Shown: positions 56,382-64,000 of the stretch, one piece after another
Numbering within the stretch: position 1 is the stretch's first letter
How the letters are laid out: each line of letters begins with the position of its first letter
NCBI RefSeq assembly: GCF_002943105.1
Contig: NZ_PTPZ01000001.1
Coordinates: forward strand, 1 to 64,000
Direction: 5' to 3'
DNA: 64,000 nt
Origin: Cloacibacterium normanense
GTDB lineage: Bacteria > Bacteroidota > Bacteroidia > Flavobacteriales > Weeksellaceae
The notes under the pieces: model-generated
Database searches by the model: none
The model's input: only the letters and a program-made list of their open reading frames with translations
Told to the model about the DNA's origin: nothing
Position numbers and translations under genes: made by a program

Positions 56382-56441
56382 GTGAAGTCAGACGATTTAA
56401 TTTTTAATGTAAAATTAAACTTTAGCTACAATAAAAACCTT

Positions 56442-56449
56442 TAAATTTG
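56442..56449 (+). promoter_or_regulatory. Candidate -7 box of pafA
   Basis: TAAATTTG lies 23 bp before the pafA ATG. Confidence 0.45.
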
Positions 56450-56472
56450 CCTAAATTAAAATTTCTAGAAAA

Positions 56473-58131
56473 ATGCTTAGAAAAATTAGCACTCTTGCAT
56501 TGGTAACATTGGCTTTGTTATCTGTAGATGCACAAAAAAATAAAAATACTCAATATAATGATGGAGTAGAAAGACCAAAATTAGTGGTAGGAATTGTAGT
56601 AGACCAGATGCGTTGGGATTTCTTGTATAAATATCAAGCAAAATATGGAAACGGTGGCTTCAAAAGATTATTAAATGAAGGCTACAGTTTTAATAATGTG
56701 ATGATAGATTACATTCCTACGGTTACTGCATTAGGTCATACTTCTATTTATACAGGTTCTGTTCCATCGATTCATGGAATTGCGGGAAACGACTGGACGG
56801 ATAAAGAAACAGGCAAAAACGTTTACTGTACTACAGATGAAACGGTAAATGCTGTAGGAACAGAAGCTAAAAAAATAGGTCAGCATTCTCCTAGAAATCT
56901 TTGGAGTACTACCATTACAGACCAGTTAGGAATTGCAACCAATTTTCGTTCAAAAGTAGTGGGCGTTTCATTAAAAGACAGAGCTTCTATTTTACCAGCA
57001 GGACATAATCCTACTGCGGCTTTTTGGTTTGATGAAACCACAGGAAATTTCATCACTTCTGATTACTATTTGAAAGAATTACCACAGTGGTTGAATGAAT
57101 TTAACAAAGAAGAAAACGGTAAAAAATTAGTTTCAAAAGGTTGGAAAACATTACTTCCTATTTCAGAATATTTCGAAAGTACAGAGGATAATGTTGCATG
57201 GGAAAGTCTTTTAGGAAGCGCTAAAACACCTACTTTTCCTTATGAAAATTTAGCTAAAGATTATGATGCAAAAAAAGGAGTCATCAGAACCACACCTTTT
57301 GGAAATTCTTTAACCCTAAAAATGGCTGAAGCTACAATTAAAGGTTACAAAATGGGTGAAGATAATATTACAGATTTCTTAGCAATAAATATTGCTTCTA
57401 CAGATTATGTAGGTCATGCTTTTGGCCCAAATTCTATAGAAATAGAAGATACTTATTTAAGATTAGACAGAGATTTAGAAGCGTTTTTTCAGCAGTTAGA
57501 CAAAAAAGTAGGAAAAGGAAACTACTTGGTATTCTTATCTGCAGATCACGGTGGCGCTCATGCTGAAGGATACATGCAAGCCAATAAAATGATGACAGGC
57601 TTCTTTGATGATGGTTTAGAAAAAAATCTTGGCGAAGAGCTAGAAAAAAAATATGCAGGAAGTAAATTAATTCTGGGAATTGATAATTACCAAATTTATC
57701 TCAACCACAATACTATTAAGGAAAAAGGATTGGATGCAGATGAGGTGAAAAAAAATATTCTTTCACAATTAAATAAAGACAAAAGAGTTCTATACGCTGT
57801 AGATTTAGAAGATGTAGCTGAAGCAGCAATTCCAGAACCTATTAAAACCAGAATTATCAATGGTTACAATTGGCAAAGAAGTGGAGATATTCAAATTGTT
57901 TCGCATGATGGTATGTTGCCAACTTACGCTAAAAAAGGAACTACCCACAGTGTTTGGAATTCATACGATGCTCACATTCCATTAATTTTTATGGGTTGGA
58001 AAGTTAAAAATGGACAAAGTGCAAAACCATATCACATGACAGATATTGCACCAACTCTAGCTCAAATGCTGAAAGTGGAAAATCCAAGTGGAAACATAGG
58101 AAATCCTATTACAGAAGTTTTAGAAAAATAA
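56473..58131 (+). CDS. pafA: Alkaline phosphatase PafA family
   Basis: The 552-residue exported enzyme hydrolyses phosphate monoesters in the periplasm. A signal peptide (1-20, ending SVDAQ) precedes the alkaline phosphatase fold. Metal-binding Asp lies in GIVVDQMRWDF, the nucleophilic threonine in PTVTALGHTSIYTG, metal-binding residues in STDYVGHAFGP and SADHGGAHAEGYM, and histidine in KGTTHSVWN. The threonine nucleophile and layout fit PafA of Flavobacteriia. It has its own promoter and terminator. Phosphate control is not evident from the sequence. Confidence 0.93.
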   Translation: MLRKISTLALVTLALLSVDAQKNKNTQYNDGVERPKLVVGIVVDQMRWDFLYKYQAKYGNGGFKRLLNEGYSFNNVMIDYIPTVTALGHTSIYTGSVPSIHGIAGNDWTDKETGKNVYCTTDETVNAVGTEAKKIGQHSPRNLWSTTITDQLGIATNFRSKVVGVSLKDRASILPAGHNPTAAFWFDETTGNFITSDYYLKELPQWLNEFNKEENGKKLVSKGWKTLLPISEYFESTEDNVAWESLLGSAKTPTFPYENLAKDYDAKKGVIRTTPFGNSLTLKMAEATIKGYKMGEDNITDFLAINIASTDYVGHAFGPNSIEIEDTYLRLDRDLEAFFQQLDKKVGKGNYLVFLSADHGGAHAEGYMQANKMMTGFFDDGLEKNLGEELEKKYAGSKLILGIDNYQIYLNHNTIKEKGLDADEVKKNILSQLNKDKRVLYAVDLEDVAEAAIPEPIKTRIINGYNWQRSGDIQIVSHDGMLPTYAKKGTTHSVWNSYDAHIPLIFMGWKVKNGQSAKPYHMTDIAPTLAQMLKVENPSGNIGNPITEVLEK

Positions 58132-58159
58132 TAGATTTTTATCTATTACAATATTATAA

Positions 58160-58185
58160 AATCGGGAATAATTCCCGATTTTTTT
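58160..58185 (+). terminator. pafA terminator
   Basis: AATCGGGAA and TTCCCGATT form a 9-bp stem with a 3-nt loop, followed by T7. Confidence 0.85.
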
Positions 58186-58199
58186 GTTTTAAAGTAAGA

Positions 58200-58240
58200 A
58201 AAAACCTACGGCGCGAGCTTTGCTCGCGCCGTAGGTTTTT
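58200..58240. repeat. Perfect 19-bp GC-rich hairpin
   Basis: AAAAACCTACGGCGCGAGC (58200-58218) and its exact complement (58222-58240) are joined by TTT. It is much richer in G and C than its surroundings. It lies between the pafA terminator and the convergent DUF4136 gene. Confidence 0.8.
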
Positions 58241-58269
58241 AGACAATAATATTCAAGTGAAAAGGATTT

Positions 58270-58797
58270 TTATTTTTTCACAGGAGGATAATTGGCCATA
58301 ATCTCTGCTACAATCGCTGGAATTTGTTTTTGCTTAGATTTAGGAGAATCTACATTGATTCCGCTTCCTACACCTTGCCAAACCAATTTTCCAGTTTTAG
58401 CATCTACGATGTCAATAATCAAACTTCCTCTGTTGTAATCGGTAGTCCAAGCTCTGCTCATTCCAACTCCCCAACCAAAAGGTCTTCCCCAACCATACAT
58501 TCCGAAACTAGGCTCAATTCTGGTATCTTCTACTTTTTTATGAGAAGCTTTCAAGTTTACAACTAAATCGGGAGTTTGAGATGCTGATAAACCTTTCATT
58601 TGTAGGTTTTTAGCTACTTCGTTTAAAACACGGTCTTTGTCTAAATCATTCAGTTTTAAATCATCTACTCTAAACTGATATGTTTTATAAGAACTAAAAT
58701 TGGCAGTTTCAGCATAGTCAGTTCTCACATTAAATGGTGAACAAGACGTAACAAAAAGTGCTGCTGAAGCCAACAAAAGGAAAAAATATTTCTTCAT
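58270..58797 (-). CDS. DUF4136 lipoprotein
   Basis: The 175-residue protein has a lipobox VTSC (cysteine 19). The DUF4136 domain follows: YAETANFSSYKTYQF, then LVVNLKASHKKVED and SLIIDIVDAKTGKLVWQGVGSG, with a C-terminal helix. The family is a small beta-barrel-like lipoprotein of the envelope with unknown function. The neighbour on the same strand starts 3 bp before the end of the DUF5522 gene, so both are likely in one message. Confidence 0.88.
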   Translation of the reverse strand: MKKYFFLLLASAALFVTSCSPFNVRTDYAETANFSSYKTYQFRVDDLKLNDLDKDRVLNEVAKNLQMKGLSASQTPDLVVNLKASHKKVEDTRIEPSFGMYGWGRPFGWGVGMSRAWTTDYNRGSLIIDIVDAKTGKLVWQGVGSGINVDSPKSKQKQIPAIVAEIMANYPPVKK

Positions 58798-58800
58798 TTT

Positions 58801-58992
58801 TTATGATTTATGTGGTTTTTTCTCAATTTTTTTAAAAGAATCAGTCTTTTTATCATAACCATAAGGACAATGTTTACAACCACTTTTACAGCAATAACCC
58901 CGTTTTAAGTGGTATCTTTCGGTGAAAACTTTGTAGCCTAATTCATTATAATAAAAATCTTCGCCTTCTACTAATTCTTTATCAAATTTCAT
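58801..58992 (-). CDS. DUF5522 small cysteine-rich protein
   Basis: The 63-residue protein has the family motif GYCCKSGCKHCPYGY with four conserved cysteines, which probably bind metal. It lies directly upstream of the DUF4136 gene with a gap of about 3 bp. The function is unknown. The size and motif match DUF5522. Confidence 0.85.
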   Translation of the reverse strand: MKFDKELVEGEDFYYNELGYKVFTERYHLKRGYCCKSGCKHCPYGYDKKTDSFKKIEKKPHKS

Positions 58993-59061
58993 TCCATAAA
59001 ATTACAAAAAATTCAATCATATTTTTAAATCATTGTGATAATTGCTCCTTTTAACTTTTCA

Positions 59062-59069
59062 TATCTTTG
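59062..59069 (+). promoter_or_regulatory. -7 box just before the HExxH membrane protein
   Basis: TATCTTTG lies 4 bp before ATG 59074. This suggests a leaderless message or an unseen later start. Confidence 0.5.
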
Positions 59070-59073
59070 TTCT

Positions 59074-59403
59074 ATGATTATTTTGAGTTTACGCCTTCTC
59101 CGAAAGACTAGAATCAACGGAATTACTATTTTTCCGTTCATTTTTCTTCGTGAATCAGCGTTTAAGGAAAATAAAATACTCATTAATCACGAAAAAATAC
59201 ACATTCGTCAGCAATTAGAACTCCTTATTATTTTCTTTTATTTGTGGTATGTAGTAGAATATTACTATTGGTATTTGAAGTTAAAAGACAAACATTTGGC
59301 TTACCGAAATATCAGTTTCGAAAGAGAAGCTTACGCTATGGAAGAAGATTTAAACTACCTCGAAACCAGAAAAATCTGGAGTTTTTGGAAGTACAGAGTG
59401 TGA
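59074..59403 (+). CDS. Small membrane protein with HExxH motif
   Basis: The protein has about 109 residues from ATG 59074; a GTG at 59035 is the alternative. The motif NHEKIHIRQQ (HEKIH) is a zinc-metallopeptidase signature, followed by a hydrophobic helix (ELLIIFFYLWYVVEYY) and FEREAYAMEED, which could give a third ligand. It looks like a short M56-like or BlaR-like membrane zincin of Bacteroidota. Activity is unproven. Its stop is 23 bp before the next gene. Confidence 0.7.
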   Translation: MIILSLRLLRKTRINGITIFPFIFLRESAFKENKILINHEKIHIRQQLELLIIFFYLWYVVEYYYWYLKLKDKHLAYRNISFEREAYAMEEDLNYLETRKIWSFWKYRV

Positions 59404-59426
59404 TTTTTAATGAACAATAATTAAGT

Positions 59427-60338
59427 ATGAATTTACCCAAACATAAAATTCCAATTGTAGAAATTCCTATCGGAAAAAAAGTAAGACTTTTCATCAAAAG
59501 GGAAGACCTTACCCATCCAGAAATTTCAGGAAATAAATATTGGAAAATGTTTTACAATGTCAAAAAATATTTAGAAAAAGAAGTTTCAGAAAGGAAAATC
59601 ATCACTTTTGGAGGTGCTTTTTCTAATCATATTGCGGCAGCGGCAGCTTTGGGAAAAGAATTTGGCATCGAGACTCTAGGAATTATCAGAGGAGATGAAT
59701 TAGAAAACTCTTGGCAAGAAAATCCTACACTTTCTTTAGCGCACCAAAACGGAATGACTTTCAGATTTGTAACTAGAGAAACTTATAGAGATAAGGAAAC
59801 TTTGATGAAAAACCTTCAAGAAGAATTTCCCGAAAGTTTGGTAGTTCCAGAAGGCGGGACTAATGAAAATGCGGTGGAAGGAATTCAGTTTATGCTCAAT
59901 GAAGAAACTCAAGATTTTGACTATCTTTGCAGCGCTATAGGAACGGGAGGAACCCTTTCTGGAATTTCTAAATTTGCTGAAGAACATCAAAAAGTGTTAG
60001 GTTTCAAAGCGGTAAAAGATGAATCTTTGGAAAAAAGGATTTTAAATTTTTCTAAAAGACAAAATTTTACCATTTTTGATGCTTCTGATGGCGGTTTTGG
60101 CAAAATAACAGACGAAAATATTCGTTTTATAAATAAATTTTATCAAGATTTTGGCATTATTTTAGAGCCTGTTTACACTGGGAAAATGTTCAGGAAGATT
60201 TTTGAACTCATAGAAGAAGATTATTTCCCAGAAAATAGCAAGATTTTAGCTTTTCATACAGGAGGTTTGCAAGGAATAAAAGGCGCAAACGAAATGTTGA
60301 AAAAGAAAAATAGACCCACAATCAAAATAGAAAGTTAA
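59427..60338 (+). CDS. PLP-dependent D-cysteine desulfhydrase / ACC deaminase family
   Basis: The 303-residue fold-type II PLP enzyme has the PLP lysine in EISGNKYWK and the cofactor loop FGGAFSNHIAAAA, with SAIGTGGTLSG as phosphate-binding glycines. The family contains D-cysteine desulfhydrase and 1-aminocyclopropane-1-carboxylate deaminase; the substrate cannot be settled here. Its stop overlaps the next ATG by one base (TAATG), so the two genes are coupled. Confidence 0.85.
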   Translation: MNLPKHKIPIVEIPIGKKVRLFIKREDLTHPEISGNKYWKMFYNVKKYLEKEVSERKIITFGGAFSNHIAAAAALGKEFGIETLGIIRGDELENSWQENPTLSLAHQNGMTFRFVTRETYRDKETLMKNLQEEFPESLVVPEGGTNENAVEGIQFMLNEETQDFDYLCSAIGTGGTLSGISKFAEEHQKVLGFKAVKDESLEKRILNFSKRQNFTIFDASDGGFGKITDENIRFINKFYQDFGIILEPVYTGKMFRKIFELIEEDYFPENSKILAFHTGGLQGIKGANEMLKKKNRPTIKIES

Positions 60339-61378
60339 TGAAGAAATTTTTTTCAGTATTCATATTAATTATTGCAAATAGTTACCAAGCCCAAACTTGG
60401 AAAACCGAAGACCAGTACATTCAGCGATTTGCACAATATGCAGTAGAAGAAATGGAATTATACAATATTCCCGCATCTATTACTTTGGCGCAAGGACTTT
60501 TAGAAACAGGTGGTGGTCAGTCTAGATTGGCACAAGAAGGGAAAAATCACTTTGGGATTAAGTGTAAAGAAAACTGGACGGGCAAAACTATGAGTCATAC
60601 TGATGACGCACCAAATGAATGTTTTCGTGTGTATGAAGATCCTAGAGAATCTTACAGAGACCATTCTTTGTTTTTGGTGAATCGTCCTTTTTACAAAAAT
60701 TTATTTCAACTTGACCCTAAAGATTATAACGGTTGGGCTCATGGTTTGAAAAAAGCTGGTTATGCTACCAATCCTAGATATGCTTATATTTTGATTGATA
60801 AAATTCAGAAATATAAACTTTTTGAATTTGATTATATCAAAAAAGAACAAGTCACGGAAAAACTTTTAGCTTTGTATCCTGATTTGGTGAATGATAAAGA
60901 ATTTTTAGCTAAAAATTTACCAACACCTAAAAAAGAAGAGGCTCCAAAAGTGGTAATTGATGCTCCAGAACCTGTAAAATTGACCAAAGAAGAAGTTTTA
61001 TTATCGGTTCTGATGAAAGCACATCCTAATGAAGCTTTGAGATATATTGTAATTCCAATGGAACCAGATTATGACGATGCTTCGGAAGTAAACTTACAAG
61101 ATATTTCTAAAAAATATGGCGTTTCTACTTCTAAATTGATGAAATGGAACGAGCTTTCTTCACAAACTTTAAAAGAAGGACAAATTCTCTTCCTCGAAAA
61201 GAAAAATTCTAGCGGAAGTGTAGAAACCTATCGCGCCGAAAAAGGAGATAATATGTATTCTATCGCTCAGAAATTTGCAATAAGACTCGATAAACTTTAT
61301 GACAAAAACCGCATGGAATATGGAGATAAAGTAAAAGAAGGTCAATTAATTTATCTTAAAAATAGAAAACCTAGATAA
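60338..61378 (+). CDS. Glucosaminidase with LysM domains
   Basis: The 346-residue exported protein has a signal peptide (about 1-19) and a GH73-like glucosaminidase domain (about 25-170), with the glutamate in AQGLLETGGGQS, then NHFGIKCKENW and GYATNPRYAYIL. Two LysM modules follow (about 240-285 and 300-345: LQDISKKYGVSTSKLMKWNE, GDNMYSIAQKFAIRLDKLYD). It should cut peptidoglycan during growth or separation. It is coupled to the PLP enzyme gene. Confidence 0.9.
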   Translation: MKKFFSVFILIIANSYQAQTWKTEDQYIQRFAQYAVEEMELYNIPASITLAQGLLETGGGQSRLAQEGKNHFGIKCKENWTGKTMSHTDDAPNECFRVYEDPRESYRDHSLFLVNRPFYKNLFQLDPKDYNGWAHGLKKAGYATNPRYAYILIDKIQKYKLFEFDYIKKEQVTEKLLALYPDLVNDKEFLAKNLPTPKKEEAPKVVIDAPEPVKLTKEEVLLSVLMKAHPNEALRYIVIPMEPDYDDASEVNLQDISKKYGVSTSKLMKWNELSSQTLKEGQILFLEKKNSSGSVETYRAEKGDNMYSIAQKFAIRLDKLYDKNRMEYGDKVKEGQLIYLKNRKPR

Positions 61379-61420
61379 AATCATTTAACTCATAATTTAT
61401 AACTCATAACTTTCAAAAAA

Positions 61421-62719
61421 ATGTTATATCAAAGAAGTTCGGCTTTATTTGAAGAGGCGTACAAATATATTCCAGGAGGTGTTAATTCGCCAGTTCGTGC
61501 TTTCAAATCTGTAGGAGGAGTTCCTATTTTTATGAAATCTGCGAAAGGTGCTTATTTAACAGATGCAGATGACAGAACGTATGTAGATTACATCAATTCT
61601 TGGGGACCAGCAATTGTAGGTCACGCTCATGATGAGGTAGTAGAAGCGGTGAAATTACAGGCAGAAAAAGGTTTTTCTTTTGGTGCGCCTACGGAATTAG
61701 AAACAGAAATTGCAAAATTTATCATCGAAAATGTCCCGAATATTGACCAAATCAGAATGGTTTCTTCGGGTACGGAAGCTTGTATGAGCGCCATCAGATT
61801 AGCAAGAGGTTATACAGGAAGAGAAAAAATCATCAAATTTGAAGGTTGCTATCACGGTCATTCTGATTCATTTTTGATTAAAGCAGGAAGTGGAGCTGCC
61901 ACTTTTGGGAACCCAAATTCTCCAGGAGTAACTTCTGGAACGGCAAAAGATACACTTTTAGCAAAATACAATGATATAGAACAAGTTCAGGATTTGTTCC
62001 GTCATAATCAAGGTGAAATTGCCGCGATAATTGTAGAACCAGTTGCTGGAAATATGGGTTGCGTTTTGCCGGAAAATAACTTTCTACAAAATTTAAGAAA
62101 AGTTTGTGATGAAAATGGCGCTTTATTGATTTTTGATGAAGTAATGACTGGTTTCAGATTGGCTTTTGGAGGAGCACAAGAACTTTTTAATGTAAAAGCA
62201 GATATCGTGACTTACGGAAAAGTAATTGGCGGTGGAATGCCAGTTGGTGCTTTTGCTGCAAGAAACGAAATCATGAATAAACTTTCGCCACGAGGTGATG
62301 TGTATCAAGCGGGAACTTTAAGCGGAAATCCTCTCGCAATGAGAGCTGGATTGACCACGCTTCAACTCATCAAAAACAATCCTAATTTCTACGAAAAACT
62401 AAATAAAACTACTGAAACGCTAGATTTTGAAATTGGCAAAATTCTCAATGCAAAAGGAATTGCCCATAAAATCAATAGAAAAGGAAGTATGATGAGTATT
62501 TTCTTCCACACGAATAGAGTCTCTAATTTTGAGGAAGCTGCAGATTCTAACCACTCATTGTTCAATAATTTCTTCCATCAATTGTTGGCTCAGGGAATTT
62601 ATCTTCCCCCAAGTGGTTACGAAACTTGGTTTATTTCAGACGCAATAAACGATGTAGAAATTGATAAAACGCTTGAAGCCGTTAGAAATTTTGATTATTC
62701 TGATAAAGTAGAAGACTAA
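61421..62719 (+). CDS. hemL: Glutamate-1-semialdehyde 2,1-aminomutase
   Basis: The 432-residue PLP enzyme makes 5-aminolevulinate for heme by the C5 route. It has [39 protein letters not shown], the PLP lysine in [16 protein letters not shown] and [10 protein letters not shown]. The length is standard. It ends in a strong terminator. Confidence 0.95.
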   Translation: MLYQRSSALFEEAYKYIPGGVNSPVRAFKSVGGVPIFMKSAKGAYLTDADDRTYVDYINSWGPAIVGHAHDEVVEAVKLQAEKGFSFGAPTELETEIAKFIIENVPNIDQIRMVSSGTEACMSAIRLARGYTGREKIIKFEGCYHGHSDSFLIKAGSGAATFGNPNSPGVTSGTAKDTLLAKYNDIEQVQDLFRHNQGEIAAIIVEPVAGNMGCVLPENNFLQNLRKVCDENGALLIFDEVMTGFRLAFGGAQELFNVKADIVTYGKVIGGGMPVGAFAARNEIMNKLSPRGDVYQAGTLSGNPLAMRAGLTTLQLIKNNPNFYEKLNKTTETLDFEIGKILNAKGIAHKINRKGSMMSIFFHTNRVSNFEEAADSNHSLFNNFFHQLLAQGIYLPPSGYETWFISDAINDVEIDKTLEAVRNFDYSDKVED

Positions 62720-62723
62720 AATA

Positions 62724-62749
62724 AAATCCCTCAAATTTTTGAGGGATTT
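62724..62749 (+). terminator. hemL terminator
   Basis: AAATCCCTCAAA and its complement form a stem with a short loop after the hemL stop, followed by TTTC. Confidence 0.75.
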
Positions 62750-62797
62750 CTCTTAATATTCTTAATACCTTAATTGAAAACTTAATGGTAAAATATT

Positions 62798-62868
62798 TTT
62801 TTCTCGCAGATTAAGCAGATCAAGCAGATTTTTTTAATTATCAACTAAATCAGCGCAATCAGCGAGAG
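62798..62868. repeat. Copy of the CTCGCTGATT-type intergenic repeat
   Basis: TTCTCGCAGATTAAGCAGAT and AAATCAGCGCAATCAGCGAG repeat words seen at 15.7 and 53 kb. They form a loose inverted pair just after the CCA enzyme stop (minus strand). Confidence 0.5.
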
Positions 62869-62870
62869 AT

Positions 62871-64000
62871 TTATAATTCCAAGCCTAAAAGTTTTGCTTC
62901 TTTAATAACGAAATTTCTAGCTTCATCTTTATCATTGGCAATTTCGCCTTCTAGAATCGCTTCTTTTACTTTTTCTTTTAAAATCCCGATTTCTCTGCCA
63001 GGTTTTAAGTTGAAAAGTTCCATTATTTCTTCTCCAGAAATTGGCGGTTGAAAATTTCTAACGTGGTCTTTTTCTTCCACTTCTTTGATTTTCTTCGCCA
63101 CATATTCAAAATTTTTCTTGAATTTTTCTTGTTTTGAAGCGTTTTTTGTAGTGATGTCTGCTTTACAAAGCGTGAACAAATCTTCTAAATCTTCACCAGC
63201 ATCAAAAAGCAATCTTCTCAAGGCAGAATCCGAAGTTCCATCATCAATCAAAGCAATCGGTCTGGATGAAAGTTTTACCATTTTTTGCACATATTTCATA
63301 TCAGTTCCTAAAGGTAATTTCAGTCTTGTAAATAGATTTTTCACCATTTTAGAACCTAGAAATTCGTGTCCGTGGAAAGTCCAACCAATTTTTTCTACAA
63401 ATTTTTTAGTAGGAGCTTTTCCGATGTCGTGTAATAAAGCAGCCCATCTCAACCAAAGATTATCGGTATTTTTAGAAATATTATCCACTACTTCTAGTGT
63501 GTGCCAAAAATTATCTTTGTGCGTTTGTCCTTCTACTTCTTCAATGCCTTTCAGTGCCGTTAATTCTGGAATAATTTTTTCTAAAAGCGTAGTCTCTTCC
63601 ATCAATTTTAAACCAACCGAAGGTTTTTCGCTCAACAAAATTTTGTTGAATTCCACCATAATCCTTTCCATCGAAACAATTTTGATGCGTTCTGCTTCTT
63701 GTTTGATGGCTTCTAGAGAATTTTTCTCAATTTCAAAATGTAAAACCGATGCAAATCTAATCGCTCTCATCATTCTGAGAGGATCATCAGAATACGTTTG
63801 CGCAGGTTCTAGAGGCGTTCGCAGAATTTTGTTCTGCATATCTTCTCTTCCGTTAAAAGGATCAATCAGTTCTCCGAAATTTTCCACATTCAGAGAAATT
63901 GCGAGAGCATTTACGGTGAAATCCCTGCGTTTTTGGTCGTCTTCTAAAGTTCCGGTTTCTACCGCTGGTTTTCTAGAATCTTCGGAATAACTTTCTTTTC
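62871..64000 (-). CDS. cca: CCA tRNA nucleotidyltransferase, partial (start beyond window)
   Basis: The frame runs past the right edge, so only the last 376 codons are present. It holds the end of the nucleotidyltransferase head (RRDFTVNALAISL, DPFNGREDM and the DDPLRMMRAIRFA segment), then an HD domain (DNFWHTLEVVD...AALLHDIGKAPTKK, with GWTFHGHEFLGS). The enzyme adds or repairs the 3' CCA of tRNA. An ATG at 63887 would cut away the head, so it is not the start. The HD domain suggests the repair-type branch. Confidence 0.9.
   Translation of the reverse strand, partial: KESYSEDSRKPAVETGTLEDDQKRRDFTVNALAISLNVENFGELIDPFNGREDMQNKILRTPLEPAQTYSDDPLRMMRAIRFASVLHFEIEKNSLEAIKQEAERIKIVSMERIMVEFNKILLSEKPSVGLKLMEETTLLEKIIPELTALKGIEEVEGQTHKDNFWHTLEVVDNISKNTDNLWLRWAALLHDIGKAPTKKFVEKIGWTFHGHEFLGSKMVKNLFTRLKLPLGTDMKYVQKMVKLSSRPIALIDDGTSDSALRRLLFDAGEDLEDLFTLCKADITTKNASKQEKFKKNFEYVAKKIKEVEEKDHVRNFQPPISGEEIMELFNLKPGREIGILKEKVKEAILEGEIANDKDEARNFVIKEAKLLGLEL

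Noticed and set aside
63085-63990. Long plus-strand frame of 301 codons
   Set aside because: It is antisense to the CCA enzyme and its protein has no family pattern.
1-64000. CRISPR array, tRNA or rRNA genes
   Set aside because: No regular spacer-repeat array and no cloverleaf or rRNA words were recognised, including beside the integrase.

Overview
The window is low-GC chromosomal DNA from a member of the Bacteroidota, class Flavobacteriia, probably a Weeksellaceae (Chryseobacterium/Cloacibacterium-like) bacterium. This rests on a type IX secretion sorting tail, repeated TAnnTTTG promoter -7 boxes, few Shine-Dalgarno sites, a fused PyrE-PyrF, a PafA phosphatase, and DUF4136 and DUF5522 proteins. 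No rRNA, tRNA or CRISPR array was seen.

Region 1 (1-25.4 kb) is ordinary chromosome: rimO, an RlpA-like protein, exonuclease III, a tRNA-dihydrouridine synthase, a large outer-membrane-like protein, a T9SS cargo protein, an M1-like protein with a ruined zinc site, an AEC transporter, hemolysin III, pyrEF, a lipoprotein superoxide dismutase, a serine hydrolase, a DPP-IV-like peptidase, a PAP2 phosphatase, polyphosphate kinase and dnaK.

Region 2 (about 25.46-51.50 kb) looks like an integrative and mobilizable element inserted between dnaK and a nucleoid-associated-protein gene. Its left end holds a two-HTH excisionase-like gene, a tyrosine recombinase, a membrane protein, a second excisionase-like protein, a VapE-like ATPase, a cluster of TTACC/GGTAA motifs that may be a replication origin, a TOPRIM primase-like protein, a row of hairpins that may be oriT, and a MobV-like relaxase. 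The cargo is anti-phage type: a Cro/CI regulator, a PLD-nuclease/SF2-helicase fusion, a large Eco57I-like adenine methyltransferase, a RecF/SMC-like ATPase overlapping a 219-residue partner, and a 1258-residue nuclease-STAND NTPase. Then come a 108-bp segment with inverted ends around a promoter, gene fragments, a DUF4143 ATPase, a decayed second PLD-helicase and a split HipB-HipS-HipT kinase system. Imperfect 18-bp repeats at both ends are candidate attachment sites.

Region 3 (51.5-64 kb) returns to chromosome: the nucleoid-associated protein, cysK and cysE, malate dehydrogenase, pafA, DUF4136 and DUF5522 proteins, a small HExxH membrane protein, a D-cysteine desulfhydrase-like enzyme, a LysM glucosaminidase, hemL and the partial CCA-adding enzyme. 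Its intergenic spaces are rich in repeats: a GC-rich palindromic element in two copies, a 131-bp tandem duplication, a hexanucleotide array after cysE and a perfect 19-bp GC-rich hairpin.

The best candidates for new biology are the helicase-methyltransferase-ATPase-partner cassette, the nuclease-STAND gene beside it, the possible invertible promoter, and the TTACC origin-like cluster.
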